Assembly: GCA_945874145.1 (NCBI GenBank)
Contig: CAMCFN010000002.1
Span: forward strand, 62,001 to 126,000
Direction: 5' to 3'
Source of the DNA: Akkermansia muciniphila
Lineage (GTDB): Bacteria > Verrucomicrobiota > Verrucomicrobiia > Limisphaerales > SXTU01
Length of the DNA: 64,000 nt
The translations under genes were made by a program, and so were the position numbers. The notes beneath the pieces were generated by a model. It was not told where the DNA came from. It did no database searches and saw nothing but the letters and a program-made list of their open reading frames with translations. Positions 24,508 through 33,900 of the stretch are shown here, in pieces. Position 1 is the first letter of the stretch. Each line of letters starts with the position of its first letter.

Positions 24508-26376
24508 TTATGGAATGACCATGTCCGCCACCGTGCGGTTGGCCGGAATGAACGGCAGCACGTGTTCGGTGTAAGGCGTGATGATGTCGAGGAGGTAGGG
24601 TTCCTTTGAGTCGAGCATCCGTTGCATGGCCGCGCGGAGGTCCTTCTTAAACATCACACGCTCGCACGGGACGTTGAAGCCCTTGGCCAACTGGACATAG
24701 TCGGGGTAGATGGCTTTCCGGTTCTCGGGATCCCCGAGGTAGGTGTGGCCACGATTACCGTCGTAGAACTTGTCCTCCCACTGCACCACCATGCCGAGGT
24801 GCTGGTTGTTCAGGATGATGGCCTTGGCGGCAATCTTCTCAATGTGGGCAGTGGCCAGCTCCTGCACGTTCATCAGGAAGGAGCCGTCGCCGTCAATGTC
24901 CACCACCTGCTTCTGCGGGCAGGCGACCTTTGCGCCCAGCGCGGCCGGATAGCCGTAGCCCATTGCGCCGAGGCCGGCACTGGTAAGGAACTGGCGCGGC
25001 CAGGTGTATTTGAACCACTGGCCGGCCCACATCTGGTGCTGGCCCACGCCGGTGGTGATGATGGCGTCGCCGCCGGTCAGTTCGTAAAGCAGCTCGATGG
25101 CGTATTGCGGGAGGATGATCTCTTTCTCCTTGCCCGCGAGGTGGTCCTTCATGTGCTGGGAGGTCAGCACCTCTTCATTGACTTGATAGCGGAAGGGAGC
25201 GCGAGCTTTCCATTCGGCGCACTGAGTCAGCCAGCCGGAATACTGCTTGGCCAACGGACGTTTGCGGAGCATTTCGTTCAGTTTTCCAAGGGCGAACTTG
25301 ATGTCGCTGACGATGGGCAAGTTGGCGGGCTTGTTCTTGTTGATCTCGGACGGGTCAATGTCGATGTGGACGATGGTCCCGCGCTCGCAGAACTTGTCCA
25401 CCTTGCCGGTCACGCGATCATCGAAGCGCACGCCCAGCGCGAGCAGCAAGTCCGCGCCGGGCTTCACGGGGACCATCGGGTCGTTGAAGGACGCACGCTT
25501 TTGGAACTCGCCGCTGACGGCCCAGTTCGCGGCGGCGGAACCGTGCATGCCCAACCAACGGAGGGACAGCTCATGCGTCTCCGGGAACGCGCCGCAGCCC
25601 ATGATCGTGCTGGTGACGGGGATCTGCGTCAGCTCGGCGAACTCGCGGAGTTCCTCCGAGGCATTGCCGCTGATCACGCCGCCGCCGATGTAGAGCACGG
25701 GGCGTTCGGACTTCTCCAGCAGACCGATGATTTCGTTGAGTGCGATGTCGCTGGCGCGCTTGTCCGGATTGTAGCCGCGAATGTTGATTTCCTTTGGGAA
25801 GACGGGCTGGGCTTTGGACTGCTGGATGTTCTTGGGCACGTCCACGATCACCGGGCCGGGCCGGCCGGACTGGGCGATGTAAAACGCCTCCTTGATGATG
25901 CGCGGGATGTCGTTGATGTCCGTGACAAGGTAGGAATGCTTCACGATCGGCAAAGTCATGCCGAAGAAGTCGGTCTCCTGAAACGCGCCCTTGCCGATCA
26001 TCGCCTGCGGCACCTGCCCCGTGATGGCAATCAGCGGAATGGAATCCATGTAGGCATCCGCGATGCCCGAGATGAGATTGGTCGCACCGGGGCCGGAAGT
26101 GGCCATGCAGACGCCAGCCCGACCGGTCGCACGCGCATAACCCTCCGCCATGAAGACGCCGCCCTGCTCGTGGCGCGGCAGAATGGTCCGAATCTTCGAC
26201 CGGGTGAGTGCCTGATGGAATTCCATGCTGGCCCCACCGGGATAGGCGAAGATGGTGTCCACGCCCTCGCGTTCGAGACATTTGATGAGGATTTCACTCC
26301 CCATCATGGCGGGGCCGATTTCGGCCTTCTCGGTGGCGGGCGGCTTGGACTCGGTGGTTTCCGTTGCTTTGCTCAT
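24508..26376 (-). CDS. ilvB: Acetolactate synthase, large (catalytic) subunit
   Basis: Encodes 622 residues. It condenses two pyruvates, or pyruvate plus 2-oxobutyrate, in the first shared step of valine, leucine and isoleucine synthesis. Thiamine-diphosphate features are the [15 protein letters not shown] segment near 45-59 and the cofactor-binding GDGSF ... NNQHLG region near 496-527. The first 20 residues are Thr/Glu/Pro-rich and not part of the fold. I chose the ATG at 26376. The longer frame to 26475 would run through the attenuator hairpin. No ilvN gene for the regulatory subunit is adjacent. Downstream it converges with the DUF1501 gene (4 bases between the two stops). Confidence 0.96.
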   Translation of the reverse strand: MSKATETTESKPPATEKAEIGPAMMGSEILIKCLEREGVDTIFAYPGGASMEFHQALTRSKIRTILPRHEQGGVFMAEGYARATGRAGVCMATSGPGATNLISGIADAYMDSIPLIAITGQVPQAMIGKGAFQETDFFGMTLPIVKHSYLVTDINDIPRIIKEAFYIAQSGRPGPVIVDVPKNIQQSKAQPVFPKEINIRGYNPDKRASDIALNEIIGLLEKSERPVLYIGGGVISGNASEELREFAELTQIPVTSTIMGCGAFPETHELSLRWLGMHGSAAANWAVSGEFQKRASFNDPMVPVKPGADLLLALGVRFDDRVTGKVDKFCERGTIVHIDIDPSEINKNKPANLPIVSDIKFALGKLNEMLRKRPLAKQYSGWLTQCAEWKARAPFRYQVNEEVLTSQHMKDHLAGKEKEIILPQYAIELLYELTGGDAIITTGVGQHQMWAGQWFKYTWPRQFLTSAGLGAMGYGYPAALGAKVACPQKQVVDIDGDGSFLMNVQELATAHIEKIAAKAIILNNQHLGMVVQWEDKFYDGNRGHTYLGDPENRKAIYPDYVQLAKGFNVPCERVMFKKDLRAAMQRMLDSKEPYLLDIITPYTEHVLPFIPANRTVADMVIP

Positions 26377-26415
26377 GGCTTGCTTTTGGTTTTTGGCTGG
26401 CGGCGCGTGGCGAAC

Positions 26416-26447
26416 AAAAAACCCACGACTGCTGCCAGCCGTGGGTT
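26416..26447 (-). terminator. Attenuator-type intrinsic terminator upstream of ilvB
   Basis: On the minus strand, AACCCACGGCTG (26447-26436) pairs with CAGTCGTGGGTT (26431-26420) around a GCAG tetraloop. That is 12 base pairs with one G-U pair. Six Ts (26421-26416) follow. It lies between the 15-residue valine leader (stop at 26463) and the ilvB start (26376), so it would stop transcription before ilvB unless an alternative fold forms. Confidence 0.82.
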
Positions 26448-26462
26448 CTTGTCGAAATTCGC

Positions 26463-26510
26463 TTACGCCCGACAAGCTCCCCCGGCGTCGCCGACTACGA
26501 CGACTACCAT
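26463..26510 (-). CDS. Valine-rich leader peptide of ilvB (15 aa)
   Basis: Reads ATG then five successive valine codons (GTA GTC GTC GTA GTC), then GDAGGACRA and a TAA stop. A run of the end-product amino acid directly upstream of an intrinsic terminator and a branched-chain biosynthesis gene is the classic mark of an attenuation leader. The stop codon lies 15 bases before the terminator stem. No strong Shine-Dalgarno is visible (upstream bases are gtaaaacaagttctgccc). It was found by eye because it is too short for ordinary gene calling. No peptide evidence exists. Confidence 0.75.
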   Translation of the reverse strand: MVVVVVGDAGGACRA

Positions 26511-26547
26511 GGGCAGAACTTGTTTTACCGGGCCAAACATCAATCCG

Positions 26548-26576
26548 ACGCTAGTAATAGCGAAAAGGCCGGTCAA
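26548..26576 (-). promoter_or_regulatory. Candidate promoter of the ilvB leader
   Basis: On the minus strand TTGACC (26576-26571) precedes TAGCGT (26553-26548) with a 17-base spacer. The -35 is good and the -10 is weak. Transcription would begin near 26541, about 30 bases before the leader peptide ATG. The remaining bases to 26769 hold nothing else that I can support. Confidence 0.4.
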
Positions 26577-26769
26577 GCGTGGATTCGAGCGCTCGCAGAC
26601 GGGCCTGCCCAATGGGAGAGATAAGGCTTTCCCCAACTCCACCAGTCTGGCTCTATCTGCGGGCCGAAGCGGGAGGAGCAGGAATCGAAGTGGGATTACA
26701 GGCTGAAGGCGATGCCGGACGCTGCGGGAATGCCACTTTTCCGTCCTGCTCTCCCATCTGTTTACAAAC

Positions 26770-28002
26770 ATGAGCACATCTGCCACACCGACCCCTGCCC
26801 TGCCCATCGTCATTCTCAAGCCCCGTGAAGCCGACCGCGTCGTCGCCGGCCATCCGTGGATTTACGCGGGATCGGTGATGTATGCCGCTCCCACGATCAA
26901 GGACGGCGATCTCGTCGAACTGCGCGATCATCGGAAACACTGGCTGGGCGTAGGCCTGTTCAATTCGCAGTCCAAAATCCAAGTCCGGCTGCTCACGCCG
27001 GAACACGTCGAGGTCAACCTAGCCTTCTTCGAGGAGCGCATCCGTGCCGCACTGGCCTTGCGCCAGCGCCACTTCCCCGGTGCCACTTCCTTTCGCGTCG
27101 TCAATGCCGAGAGCGATTTTCTCAGCGGCCTCATCGTGGACAAATACGAGGACGTGCTGGTGGTGCAGACCTCCGCGCTCGGAATGGACCAGCGCAAGCC
27201 GCTCATCGTGGCGGCGCTGAAGACCATCTTCCAGCCGCGCACCATCGTCGAGCGCAACGAGATGGCTTCGCGCAAGTTTGAAGGGCTCCCGGATGCGAAT
27301 GGCATTCTCGAAGGCCAGCTCGACGGACCGGTGACGGTCAACCTCAACGGCCTCAAGTTCGAGACCGACCTGAGCGCCGGCCACAAGACCGGGCTCTATC
27401 TCGATCAGCAGGCCAATTACCAGCGGACGGCGGAACTGATCGCGCTGAATCCGAATGCCAGCGTGTTGGATTGCTTCAGCTTCCTCGGCGGATTTGCCCT
27501 CCACGCGGGCCGCGCCGGTGCCGCACGGGTGCATGGGCTTGACCAGAGCGCGGACGCCATCGCCGCCGCCACGCGCAATGCCGCTGCCAACGGCCTCGCG
27601 GAGAAATGCACCTTCGAGCAGGCAAACGTCTTCGACTGGCTCAAAAGCCAAACCGCCGTCGCCCCCCACGAGAAGCTCGTGCCCAAGTTCGACGCCGTCA
27701 TCCTCGACCCGCCTTCCTTCACCCGGAACCGCGGCTCCGTGCCGGATGCGTTGCGCGGCTACAAGGAAATCCACCTCCGCGCGCTCAAGCTTCTCAAGCC
27801 GGGCGGCCTGCTGGCCACCTTCTGCTGCTCGCACCATGTGGACAGCGCGACCTTCCAAGATGTGATTCTCTCCGCCGCGTTCGACACGCGCCGCGTGCTC
27901 CGCCGGGTGGCCACCTTCGGCCAGTCACCAGATCATCCGGTTATCCCGAGCATTCCTGAGACCGAGTATCTCAAGGGCTTTGCCTTTGAAGTCGTGCGGT
28001 AG
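26770..28002 (+). CDS. RlmI-like 23S rRNA (cytosine-C5) methyltransferase
   Basis: Encodes 410 residues. An N-terminal PUA-like RNA-binding domain (about 10-85; AGHPWIYAGSV) is followed by a linker with NGLKFETDLSAGHKTGLYLDQ (about 198-218) that marks the RlmI/YwbD family, then a Rossmann methyltransferase domain with motif I SVLDCFSFLGGFALHAG and catalytic-type motif DPPSFTRNRG. Family members methylate C1962 of 23S rRNA in E. coli numbering. The ATG at 26770 starts 9 residues before the first strand. It is divergent from ilvB and convergent with the EF-hand membrane protein gene. Confidence 0.9.
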   Translation: MSTSATPTPALPIVILKPREADRVVAGHPWIYAGSVMYAAPTIKDGDLVELRDHRKHWLGVGLFNSQSKIQVRLLTPEHVEVNLAFFEERIRAALALRQRHFPGATSFRVVNAESDFLSGLIVDKYEDVLVVQTSALGMDQRKPLIVAALKTIFQPRTIVERNEMASRKFEGLPDANGILEGQLDGPVTVNLNGLKFETDLSAGHKTGLYLDQQANYQRTAELIALNPNASVLDCFSFLGGFALHAGRAGAARVHGLDQSADAIAAATRNAAANGLAEKCTFEQANVFDWLKSQTAVAPHEKLVPKFDAVILDPPSFTRNRGSVPDALRGYKEIHLRALKLLKPGGLLATFCCSHHVDSATFQDVILSAAFDTRRVLRRVATFGQSPDHPVIPSIPETEYLKGFAFEVVR

Positions 28003-28010
28003 CTGGCAGC

Positions 28011-28041
28011 AAAAAGCCGCGCCCGGATTCCCGGACGCGGC
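28011..28041 (-). terminator. Intrinsic terminator after the EF-hand protein gene
   Basis: On the minus strand an 11-base arm (28041-28031) pairs with 28026-28016 around gaat, with one mismatch or wobble, and is followed by five Ts (28015-28011). It ends transcription of the gene whose stop lies at 28063 and also sits just past the stop of the convergent methyltransferase gene. Confidence 0.75.
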
Positions 28042-28062
28042 CATGCAAATTGCAGCGCAGGG

Positions 28063-30327
28063 CTACTTCGCTGGCGCGTTGGTGGAAGTCACCGTTGCGG
28101 CTGCCTTGGCGGCGGCGTCTTTGGACTCCTGCGCCTTGGCATGGTCCTTGTCCCGCTGAATTTGAGCGGCGGACAAGGAACCCACCATCCCATCCGTCAG
28201 CCGGTAGATGACGCCAAAGTGATTTAGCAGGCTCACAACAAAACAAACCAGCACGATGAAAAGCCCGAGCTTCGGCAGCGCCGTGGGCACTTCCGGGTAT
28301 TTGACCGCAAACGAGGGCTGGGCCCCGAGCGGCAGCGAGGCCGTCTCCGTCAATCGCCCACCGAACGGCACGTTCATCTTCACGCGCCCGTTGATGGCCC
28401 AACCGTTGGCGTCCAGAATGGGGCCAAGGTTCCGCTGGCGAAGCTTGAGCCAGGCAATGAGCATCGAGGGCGTGGAGATCAGCAACACAATGCCGCTGAT
28501 AGCCAGACACACCTGCCAGAATGGCAGGGTGAGGATACCCGCAAGATACCCGGCCAGCGTTGCAAACAATGTGCCGATGGCGCCGAACGCAACACCCAAG
28601 GCCGCCACCGTGCCGACATCCATTTTCTTCTGCTCTGGCTTGGCTTTGTCCGCATTGGCGGCGGTCGTGGCCGCCGCCCCGATCTTCGCATCGGAGGCGG
28701 CTTCCGCCGCAGCGGCGCGTTTCGCCACTTGCTCCTCGATCAGACGCACGAGCTTCTTGTAGGGAGCCCAAAACGCCTGGCCGATGCTGATGGGATTTTC
28801 AATGACCTTGGTGACCGTGGCATCCCAGTCGCGACCCTTTCGATCGTAGAAAATGCCGTTGCGCCCGGTCATCAGGAAGTCCGAATCACCCCCGGTGAAG
28901 GCGGCGGCAATCATCATTTTCTCCCCACTCGGTCGGGTGCAATCACAGTATGCGAGATAGGTTTTGGCCATGCCCGCCAGCGCGGCGTGCTTGCCCGCAT
29001 CCGCCACGGGCACACACAGATTGCAACTGCGGCCATCGAGATACAACGTGCCCAACTGGAACACCGCCTTGCGCTCGCGGGAGTAGAAATCCTCAAAGGA
29101 AACGAAGTTGACCAGGAGCTGCCGGAGGTCGCGTTGCAGCCGGGCCAGTTTCTCGACTCCGGCAATGGAATTGGCTTCGGCCTCGAGGGCTTTGTCCTTG
29201 GCAATCAACGCGGTGAGGGTCTCCTTGCCTTTGCCCGCGAGAACTTCGCGGACCCGGGGCAGGCCCAGCTTTTCCACCGCCCCACCAGCCTTGGCTCCGA
29301 GCCAAGCTTCGTAGGCGGAGAGCTTGCTGGAGACTGCGGCCCAGTCGGCTTCCGTGAGGCTCGGTTGGTCACCAAGCAACGGTTGGACCACGACCGCGTT
29401 GAATTTTGCGAGCGCAGCGGCCCACGCCGGGTTCACCCCGTCGCGCAGCGGCAGTGATTTACCAGCGGCAATGGATGCGATGGGGAAACCAGAAACTTCT
29501 GTTGCGCCGCTGGACATCTCCTTCGTGGCGAGCAAAACGTATTCGGCTTCGGAACGGTTCACTGCCGCAAGCGCACGCGGATCGAAGGCGGCCAGCCGGC
29601 AGCGGGTGAAGAAATCATCCCCCTTGCCCTTCACGGCTTTGAAAGCGCCCAAGGCATCGGCGGTCTTGTCGCCGAGGGGCAGGATGTTGGCGGCGTCGGT
29701 TTCCGACTTCTTTACCCACTCGGAGTAAGCCGCCACTTCAGTGAAGAACTGATCCACCTTGGCCTGCGACACGCCGGGCCGCGCGCTGCGGTCATTCTCG
29801 GCGCCCAGACAGGCGATGATGTCGGCAATGACCGCCTTGGTGGCGGCATCTTCGGCTGCTTCAGCGGGGATGATGCCATCGCCGTTGAACTGGGTCTGCG
29901 CAAAAATCTTCGCCGTGTCCGAGGCCTCGTCCACGGAAATGCTGGGGGCCTCCTTCTTCCCGAGGTTCAACAAGATCTGCTTGGCGGAGGCCAGCAGGGC
30001 CTTGCCCTCCGGGTGCGAATCATTGATCGCGCTCAATTCGAGCTGCTCGCTGCGATGCAGGAACACGTCGGGATTCTTCACCACCGAGCAGCCCCACTTC
30101 ACTGCGGCAAGGATCTCCGGGACACGGATGCGGCCGTCCTTGTCGAGGTCGAGGAGGTCGAGCGTCTTCGGGTCGAGTTCAAGCCCGCGTGTAGGGCAGC
30201 TGAGCGCGGCCCAAAGCTTTTGGTCGAGCTGCGGCAGGTTGATCAGGTCAGCGCCAGTTTCGAAGCGGACCTGATCAAAACCGCCAGCGCGGAAAAATTT
30301 CCAGGTGTGCTTGGGAGTATCGCTCAT
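28063..30327 (-). CDS. Large membrane protein with an EF-hand-like motif, function unknown
   Basis: Encodes 754 residues. Near the N-terminus DLLDLDKDGRIRVPEI (about 58-73) fits a canonical EF-hand loop (D, D, D, G, I, E), and a second degenerate acidic loop (QFNGDGIIPAEAA) lies near 148-160. Most of the protein is soluble and helical. The C-terminal third has three or four hydrophobic segments (GVAFGAIGTLFATLAGYLAGIL as two parts, LFIVLVCFVVSLLNHFG) and a charged Ala-rich tail. CxxC (CNLC) and CDC occur near the centre. I do not recognise the family. I took the ATG at 30327 over 30351. Confidence 0.72.
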   Translation of the reverse strand: MSDTPKHTWKFFRAGGFDQVRFETGADLINLPQLDQKLWAALSCPTRGLELDPKTLDLLDLDKDGRIRVPEILAAVKWGCSVVKNPDVFLHRSEQLELSAINDSHPEGKALLASAKQILLNLGKKEAPSISVDEASDTAKIFAQTQFNGDGIIPAEAAEDAATKAVIADIIACLGAENDRSARPGVSQAKVDQFFTEVAAYSEWVKKSETDAANILPLGDKTADALGAFKAVKGKGDDFFTRCRLAAFDPRALAAVNRSEAEYVLLATKEMSSGATEVSGFPIASIAAGKSLPLRDGVNPAWAAALAKFNAVVVQPLLGDQPSLTEADWAAVSSKLSAYEAWLGAKAGGAVEKLGLPRVREVLAGKGKETLTALIAKDKALEAEANSIAGVEKLARLQRDLRQLLVNFVSFEDFYSRERKAVFQLGTLYLDGRSCNLCVPVADAGKHAALAGMAKTYLAYCDCTRPSGEKMMIAAAFTGGDSDFLMTGRNGIFYDRKGRDWDATVTKVIENPISIGQAFWAPYKKLVRLIEEQVAKRAAAAEAASDAKIGAAATTAANADKAKPEQKKMDVGTVAALGVAFGAIGTLFATLAGYLAGILTLPFWQVCLAISGIVLLISTPSMLIAWLKLRQRNLGPILDANGWAINGRVKMNVPFGGRLTETASLPLGAQPSFAVKYPEVPTALPKLGLFIVLVCFVVSLLNHFGVIYRLTDGMVGSLSAAQIQRDKDHAKAQESKDAAAKAAATVTSTNAPAK

Positions 30328-30628
30328 ATTGGGTGTAGTGCGTTGAAGCATGAACAGACAGCGCCAGCCAACCGGTTGGCACGGGATTGTCCGTCAGACA
30401 AACGTCCCGCCCTTGTAAGCCGAGCCGGCCCAACCCGCAAGCAGTTCTCCTCCGCTGAAAATGACTGAGCGGATAACTGGGCCCGACCCGGGGCGCAGCC
30501 TTCAGGCCGCTTCAGCGTTCGATCAGACGATGGCAAAACGATCCGCCAAGGCGCTCGGACAGTGAAGCGACGTAAACGTCGCGCATCCACCGGCTTGTCT
30601 TCGAGGGCCGTGTGATGCGGCACCAAAT
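30328..30628. other. Intergenic stretch with no recognised gene (301 bases)
   Basis: It separates the EF-hand protein gene from the tricorn-like protease gene, both on the minus strand. Short open frames on both strands lack start context and family features. A small hairpin gcgacgtaaacgtcgc (30565-30580) lies near the end of the protease gene but has no T-run. The promoter of the EF-hand gene must lie here, though I cannot mark it. Confidence 0.5.
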
Positions 30629-33600
30629 TTACTTGGTCTCCGCCTTCTTCGTGGGCAGGAGCATTTCGATGGCCTTGTCCAACTGCACGTCGCGGCCCGC
30701 CAGCCAGTCCTCGGGAGTGAGCCAGAGGCGCACATCGGGCTGCTCGCCGTTGTTCTCCATGTTTGTGCCGTCCATGCGGAAGACGCCGCCCTGCGGCATG
30801 CGCGCGCCCGTGCCGTCCGTCAGGCGCATGGCCCAGGTCCAGATGACATAGCCGGGCGTGGGCATGCCCACGATCTTCGCGATGCCGCGCTGGCGCATGG
30901 CGTAGGGAAACATCTCACCGTTCGAGTAGCTGTGTTCGTTCATCAGCACGATGACGGGTTTCTCCCACGAGCGGTTCGGGGCCGCCTCCGGGCCCTCGTC
31001 GCGGGGGCGATACCAGCCGTGTTGCTTGCGCTCCAGCCAGTCAATCAGGGTGTCCGAGATGTTCCCGCCGCGATTGAAGCGCACGTCGATGATCATGCCC
31101 TGTTTGCCGCTCATGTATTCGTAGGCCTCGCGCTCGAAGCGGGTCTGATTTTCCCCGCCCATCGCACTGATGTGCAGATAACCCAGCTTGCCGCCCGTCT
31201 GAGCCTCCACGTATTTGCGGAGGCGTTCCGTGCGGTTCAGGTATTGGAGGTTGTCCCATTCGGCAGCGGTGAGAACTTTGTATTTCACCTTCCGCGCGCC
31301 ATCCTTCTTGGGCTCCTTGTTAACTAGGAATTCAAACTCGCGGTCCTGTCGGTCGTTGATGATCTGGTAGAGCTTTTCGTTCAAGGAAACTTCCTGTCCG
31401 TTGATGGCAAGCACGTGATCCCCCGCCTTGATCTGGGTCTGCTTGTAGGAACCCGGAGCCCCCACGGGCACCGCCGCCACCCGGAGGCCCGGTCCGGCGT
31501 GCGTGTAGTCAAAAACGAAACCCAAATGCGGCGTGACCGGCTCCGGCACACTCCCGGCGGCGGCCGAAACCTCACTGTGCGATGACTCCAGCTCGCCAAT
31601 CATCATGCCCAGCACGGTGGAGAAGTCATCGTGCGTGTCCACCGCTTCCAGCAGCGGCTCGTAGCGTTTGCGGATGCCTTCCCAATCCCGGCCGTGGAAG
31701 TTGGGATCGTAGAAGTTGTGCTGGTAGCTGCGCCAAAACTGTGTGAAGGCCGCCTTGCGCTCGGCCTTCACATCGCGATCGAAGTCGGCGGTGAAGGTGA
31801 TTTTCTCCGGCCCCTTGGCGTCGCCGAGCTTAAGCTTCCAGGTGTCGCCACTTTGCATGTAGAGCGCGGCCTTGCTCTCGGGCAGCACGCGCAACCCCAC
31901 CTTGCCCCCACCCGTGGTCACGCGTTTGGTCTCCTTGCCGTCGTAGCTCACGGTCCACACGTCGCCCTCCGACATGAAGGCGATGGTGCCATCCGTGGTG
32001 ACGGTCAAATCGGCCGCCGGATTCTGCGAGGCCAGCTTGCGAATGCGCCGGTGGATGTCCTCGAAATCAATCTCGACCTTCACCTTTTCCTTGGGCTTTT
32101 CAAACTTCACATCGGTGTCCGTGGTGCGCACGGCTTCCGGTTGCAGCGGCAGGACGTAAAGCCCGGTGCCCTCGCGATCACTCTGGAAGAAGAGGTGTTT
32201 GCCATCCGGCGACCATCTGGGCTGACTGTGCTGCGAGTTGAGCCGCGTCACGTTGTGCGCCTCGCCACCGCCGGAGGGGACCACCCAGATGTTCCAGGCG
32301 CGGTTCTCGCCCTTGCGGGTGTAGGCGATCCATTTCATGTCCGGCGACCACGCAAAATCACCGCCACCCGAGACTTGCCAGTGCGTGCCGGGCACGTGGA
32401 CGACCCGCTTCACCACCCCGTCGGCAAGATGCAACGTGAACAGCCCGCCGTCCTTGCCCGCGACCCAAAACGCGAGGTGCTGGCCATCCGGGCAGAGCGA
32501 GAGATGGGTGACATTTTCATCGCGCGGCCAGAGGGGCTTCACCGCCAGGGAAGCTAGATCCAGTTCGTAGATGCGTGTGTTGAATTCCCGGTCCGACGTG
32601 AAATAAAGTTTCTTGCCGTCCCGCGACCAGATGAAGTCCGAATCGTCACCCACCCAGTCCGTCAGCCGCCGGGCAAACTCTTCGCTGCGACCCGCCACGC
32701 CTTTGGTCTTCTCCGTGGACACGGTCCAGATGTCACCCCGCAAGCCGAAGGCCAGGACCTTACCGTCCGGCGACAACTCCGCCTCGTTGGAGCCCGAAGA
32801 CAGCTTCTCCCGCCGCCGCGTGGTTTGCTTCTCATCGGCGCTCACCACGAGTTTGATCTTCGCCGGGGTTTTGCCCCCCGCCTTGAGCAGGTAGAGATCT
32901 GGCCCGTATTCGAAGGCGATGTCGCCCGATTTGCCGGCGACGCTGGGCCAGCGGACCGCGCCGCCGGTGAACTGGGTGAGCTGACGCCCCTTCCCATCCA
33001 ACTCATAAATCCAAAGGTTGGGCGTGCGGGCAGGGTTGTCCGCGACCTTGCCGATGGGCTCGTTCAGCTTGCTGGCCGAGGGCGTGACCTCGCCGAACGT
33101 CACGGTGAGCAGGCGCTTGCCGTCGGGCAGGAACTGCGTCCAGAGATGCTGGCGGTCGTCGTTGGTGAGCGGCTTGCGGCGGCCATCGGCGGCATTGATG
33201 ATCCATATCTGAGCCGCCGCCGCGCCGACGTAGCGCGGGCGGGTCCAAGGGAAACCATAGCGGCCATAGACCACCGTCTTCCCGTCGGGCGAAAAGCTCG
33301 GGTAGTTCATCTGCGCATAATCCTCGCACAACCGCCCCGTCCCCAGAGTCTTCAAGTCCACGGTGTAGAGCGCAAAGTTCGGAGCTTCGCGCCGCGCGGC
33401 AAAGACGAGCTGCTTCCCGTCCGGGCTCCAGCCACCCGCCAACTCGGCCCCACCGTGCCAGGTGATTTGCTGCGCCGGGCCACCCTCCGAGGGCACCACA
33501 AAAATATCCCAGCCACCGTTGCGTTTGCTGGAGAAGGCAACCCACTTGCCGTCCGGCGAAAAGACCGGGTAGGCATCGGACTCAACATGCGAAGCCAGGA

Positions 33601-33796
33601 CGGAAGCCCGACCACCCTCGCTTTGCGCGACCCACACATCACCGCGATATACAAAGGCGAGCCGCTTGCCATCAGGACTCAGCGCCGGCTGCCGCGCGCC
33701 AATGACCGGCTGGGGCGTGGGAGCGGTGAGTTGGGCGGAGGCGGAGGCAGCGAACAGCGCAACGAAAGCGCAGGCGGACAAGGCGCGGAGTTTCAT
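30629..33796 (-). CDS. Tricorn-like protease (TolB propellers, PDZ, S41 core)
   Basis: Encodes 1055 residues with a signal peptide (KLRALSACAFVALFAASASA). Two TolB-type beta-propellers (about 40-320 and 330-640) repeat the pattern SPDGK with a following hydrophobic strand. Then comes a helical linker, a PDZ domain (GLRVAAVPVGAPGSYKQTQ and AGDHVLAINGQEVS, about 790-850) and an S41-type serine protease core, where NEHSYSNGEMFPYAMR carries the likely catalytic serine and FNRGGNISDTLIDWL is conserved. Tricorn trims peptides produced by the proteasome or other proteases. Here export to the periplasm is likely. The ATG at 33796 fits the signal peptide. An in-frame start at 33805 is also possible. 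Confidence 0.9.
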   Translation of the reverse strand: MKLRALSACAFVALFAASASAQLTAPTPQPVIGARQPALSPDGKRLAFVYRGDVWVAQSEGGRASVLASHVESDAYPVFSPDGKWVAFSSKRNGGWDIFVVPSEGGPAQQITWHGGAELAGGWSPDGKQLVFAARREAPNFALYTVDLKTLGTGRLCEDYAQMNYPSFSPDGKTVVYGRYGFPWTRPRYVGAAAAQIWIINAADGRRKPLTNDDRQHLWTQFLPDGKRLLTVTFGEVTPSASKLNEPIGKVADNPARTPNLWIYELDGKGRQLTQFTGGAVRWPSVAGKSGDIAFEYGPDLYLLKAGGKTPAKIKLVVSADEKQTTRRREKLSSGSNEAELSPDGKVLAFGLRGDIWTVSTEKTKGVAGRSEEFARRLTDWVGDDSDFIWSRDGKKLYFTSDREFNTRIYELDLASLAVKPLWPRDENVTHLSLCPDGQHLAFWVAGKDGGLFTLHLADGVVKRVVHVPGTHWQVSGGGDFAWSPDMKWIAYTRKGENRAWNIWVVPSGGGEAHNVTRLNSQHSQPRWSPDGKHLFFQSDREGTGLYVLPLQPEAVRTTDTDVKFEKPKEKVKVEIDFEDIHRRIRKLASQNPAADLTVTTDGTIAFMSEGDVWTVSYDGKETKRVTTGGGKVGLRVLPESKAALYMQSGDTWKLKLGDAKGPEKITFTADFDRDVKAERKAAFTQFWRSYQHNFYDPNFHGRDWEGIRKRYEPLLEAVDTHDDFSTVLGMMIGELESSHSEVSAAAGSVPEPVTPHLGFVFDYTHAGPGLRVAAVPVGAPGSYKQTQIKAGDHVLAINGQEVSLNEKLYQIINDRQDREFEFLVNKEPKKDGARKVKYKVLTAAEWDNLQYLNRTERLRKYVEAQTGGKLGYLHISAMGGENQTRFEREAYEYMSGKQGMIIDVRFNRGGNISDTLIDWLERKQHGWYRPRDEGPEAAPNRSWEKPVIVLMNEHSYSNGEMFPYAMRQRGIAKIVGMPTPGYVIWTWAMRLTDGTGARMPQGGVFRMDGTNMENNGEQPDVRLWLTPEDWLAGRDVQLDKAIEMLLPTKKAETK

Positions 33797-33900
33797 GGGC
33801 AGCATTTGATTTCGGCAGACTGTAAAGCCGACGGCGGGACTGAGGGAAGCTTCAGTTCGGAACGACTCGGGACGAGTGCATCTTGGCAGCGTCAGGTTCT

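Noticed and set aside
26377-26475. An N-terminal extension of ilvB by 33 residues
   Set aside because: The extension passes through the terminator hairpin, and its residues ([18 protein letters not shown]) are unlike acetolactate synthase N-termini.
24622-26706. A 694-residue plus-strand open frame opposite ilvB
   Set aside because: It mirrors the ilvB codons and has no start context or recognisable motif. The ilvB frame is fully supported.
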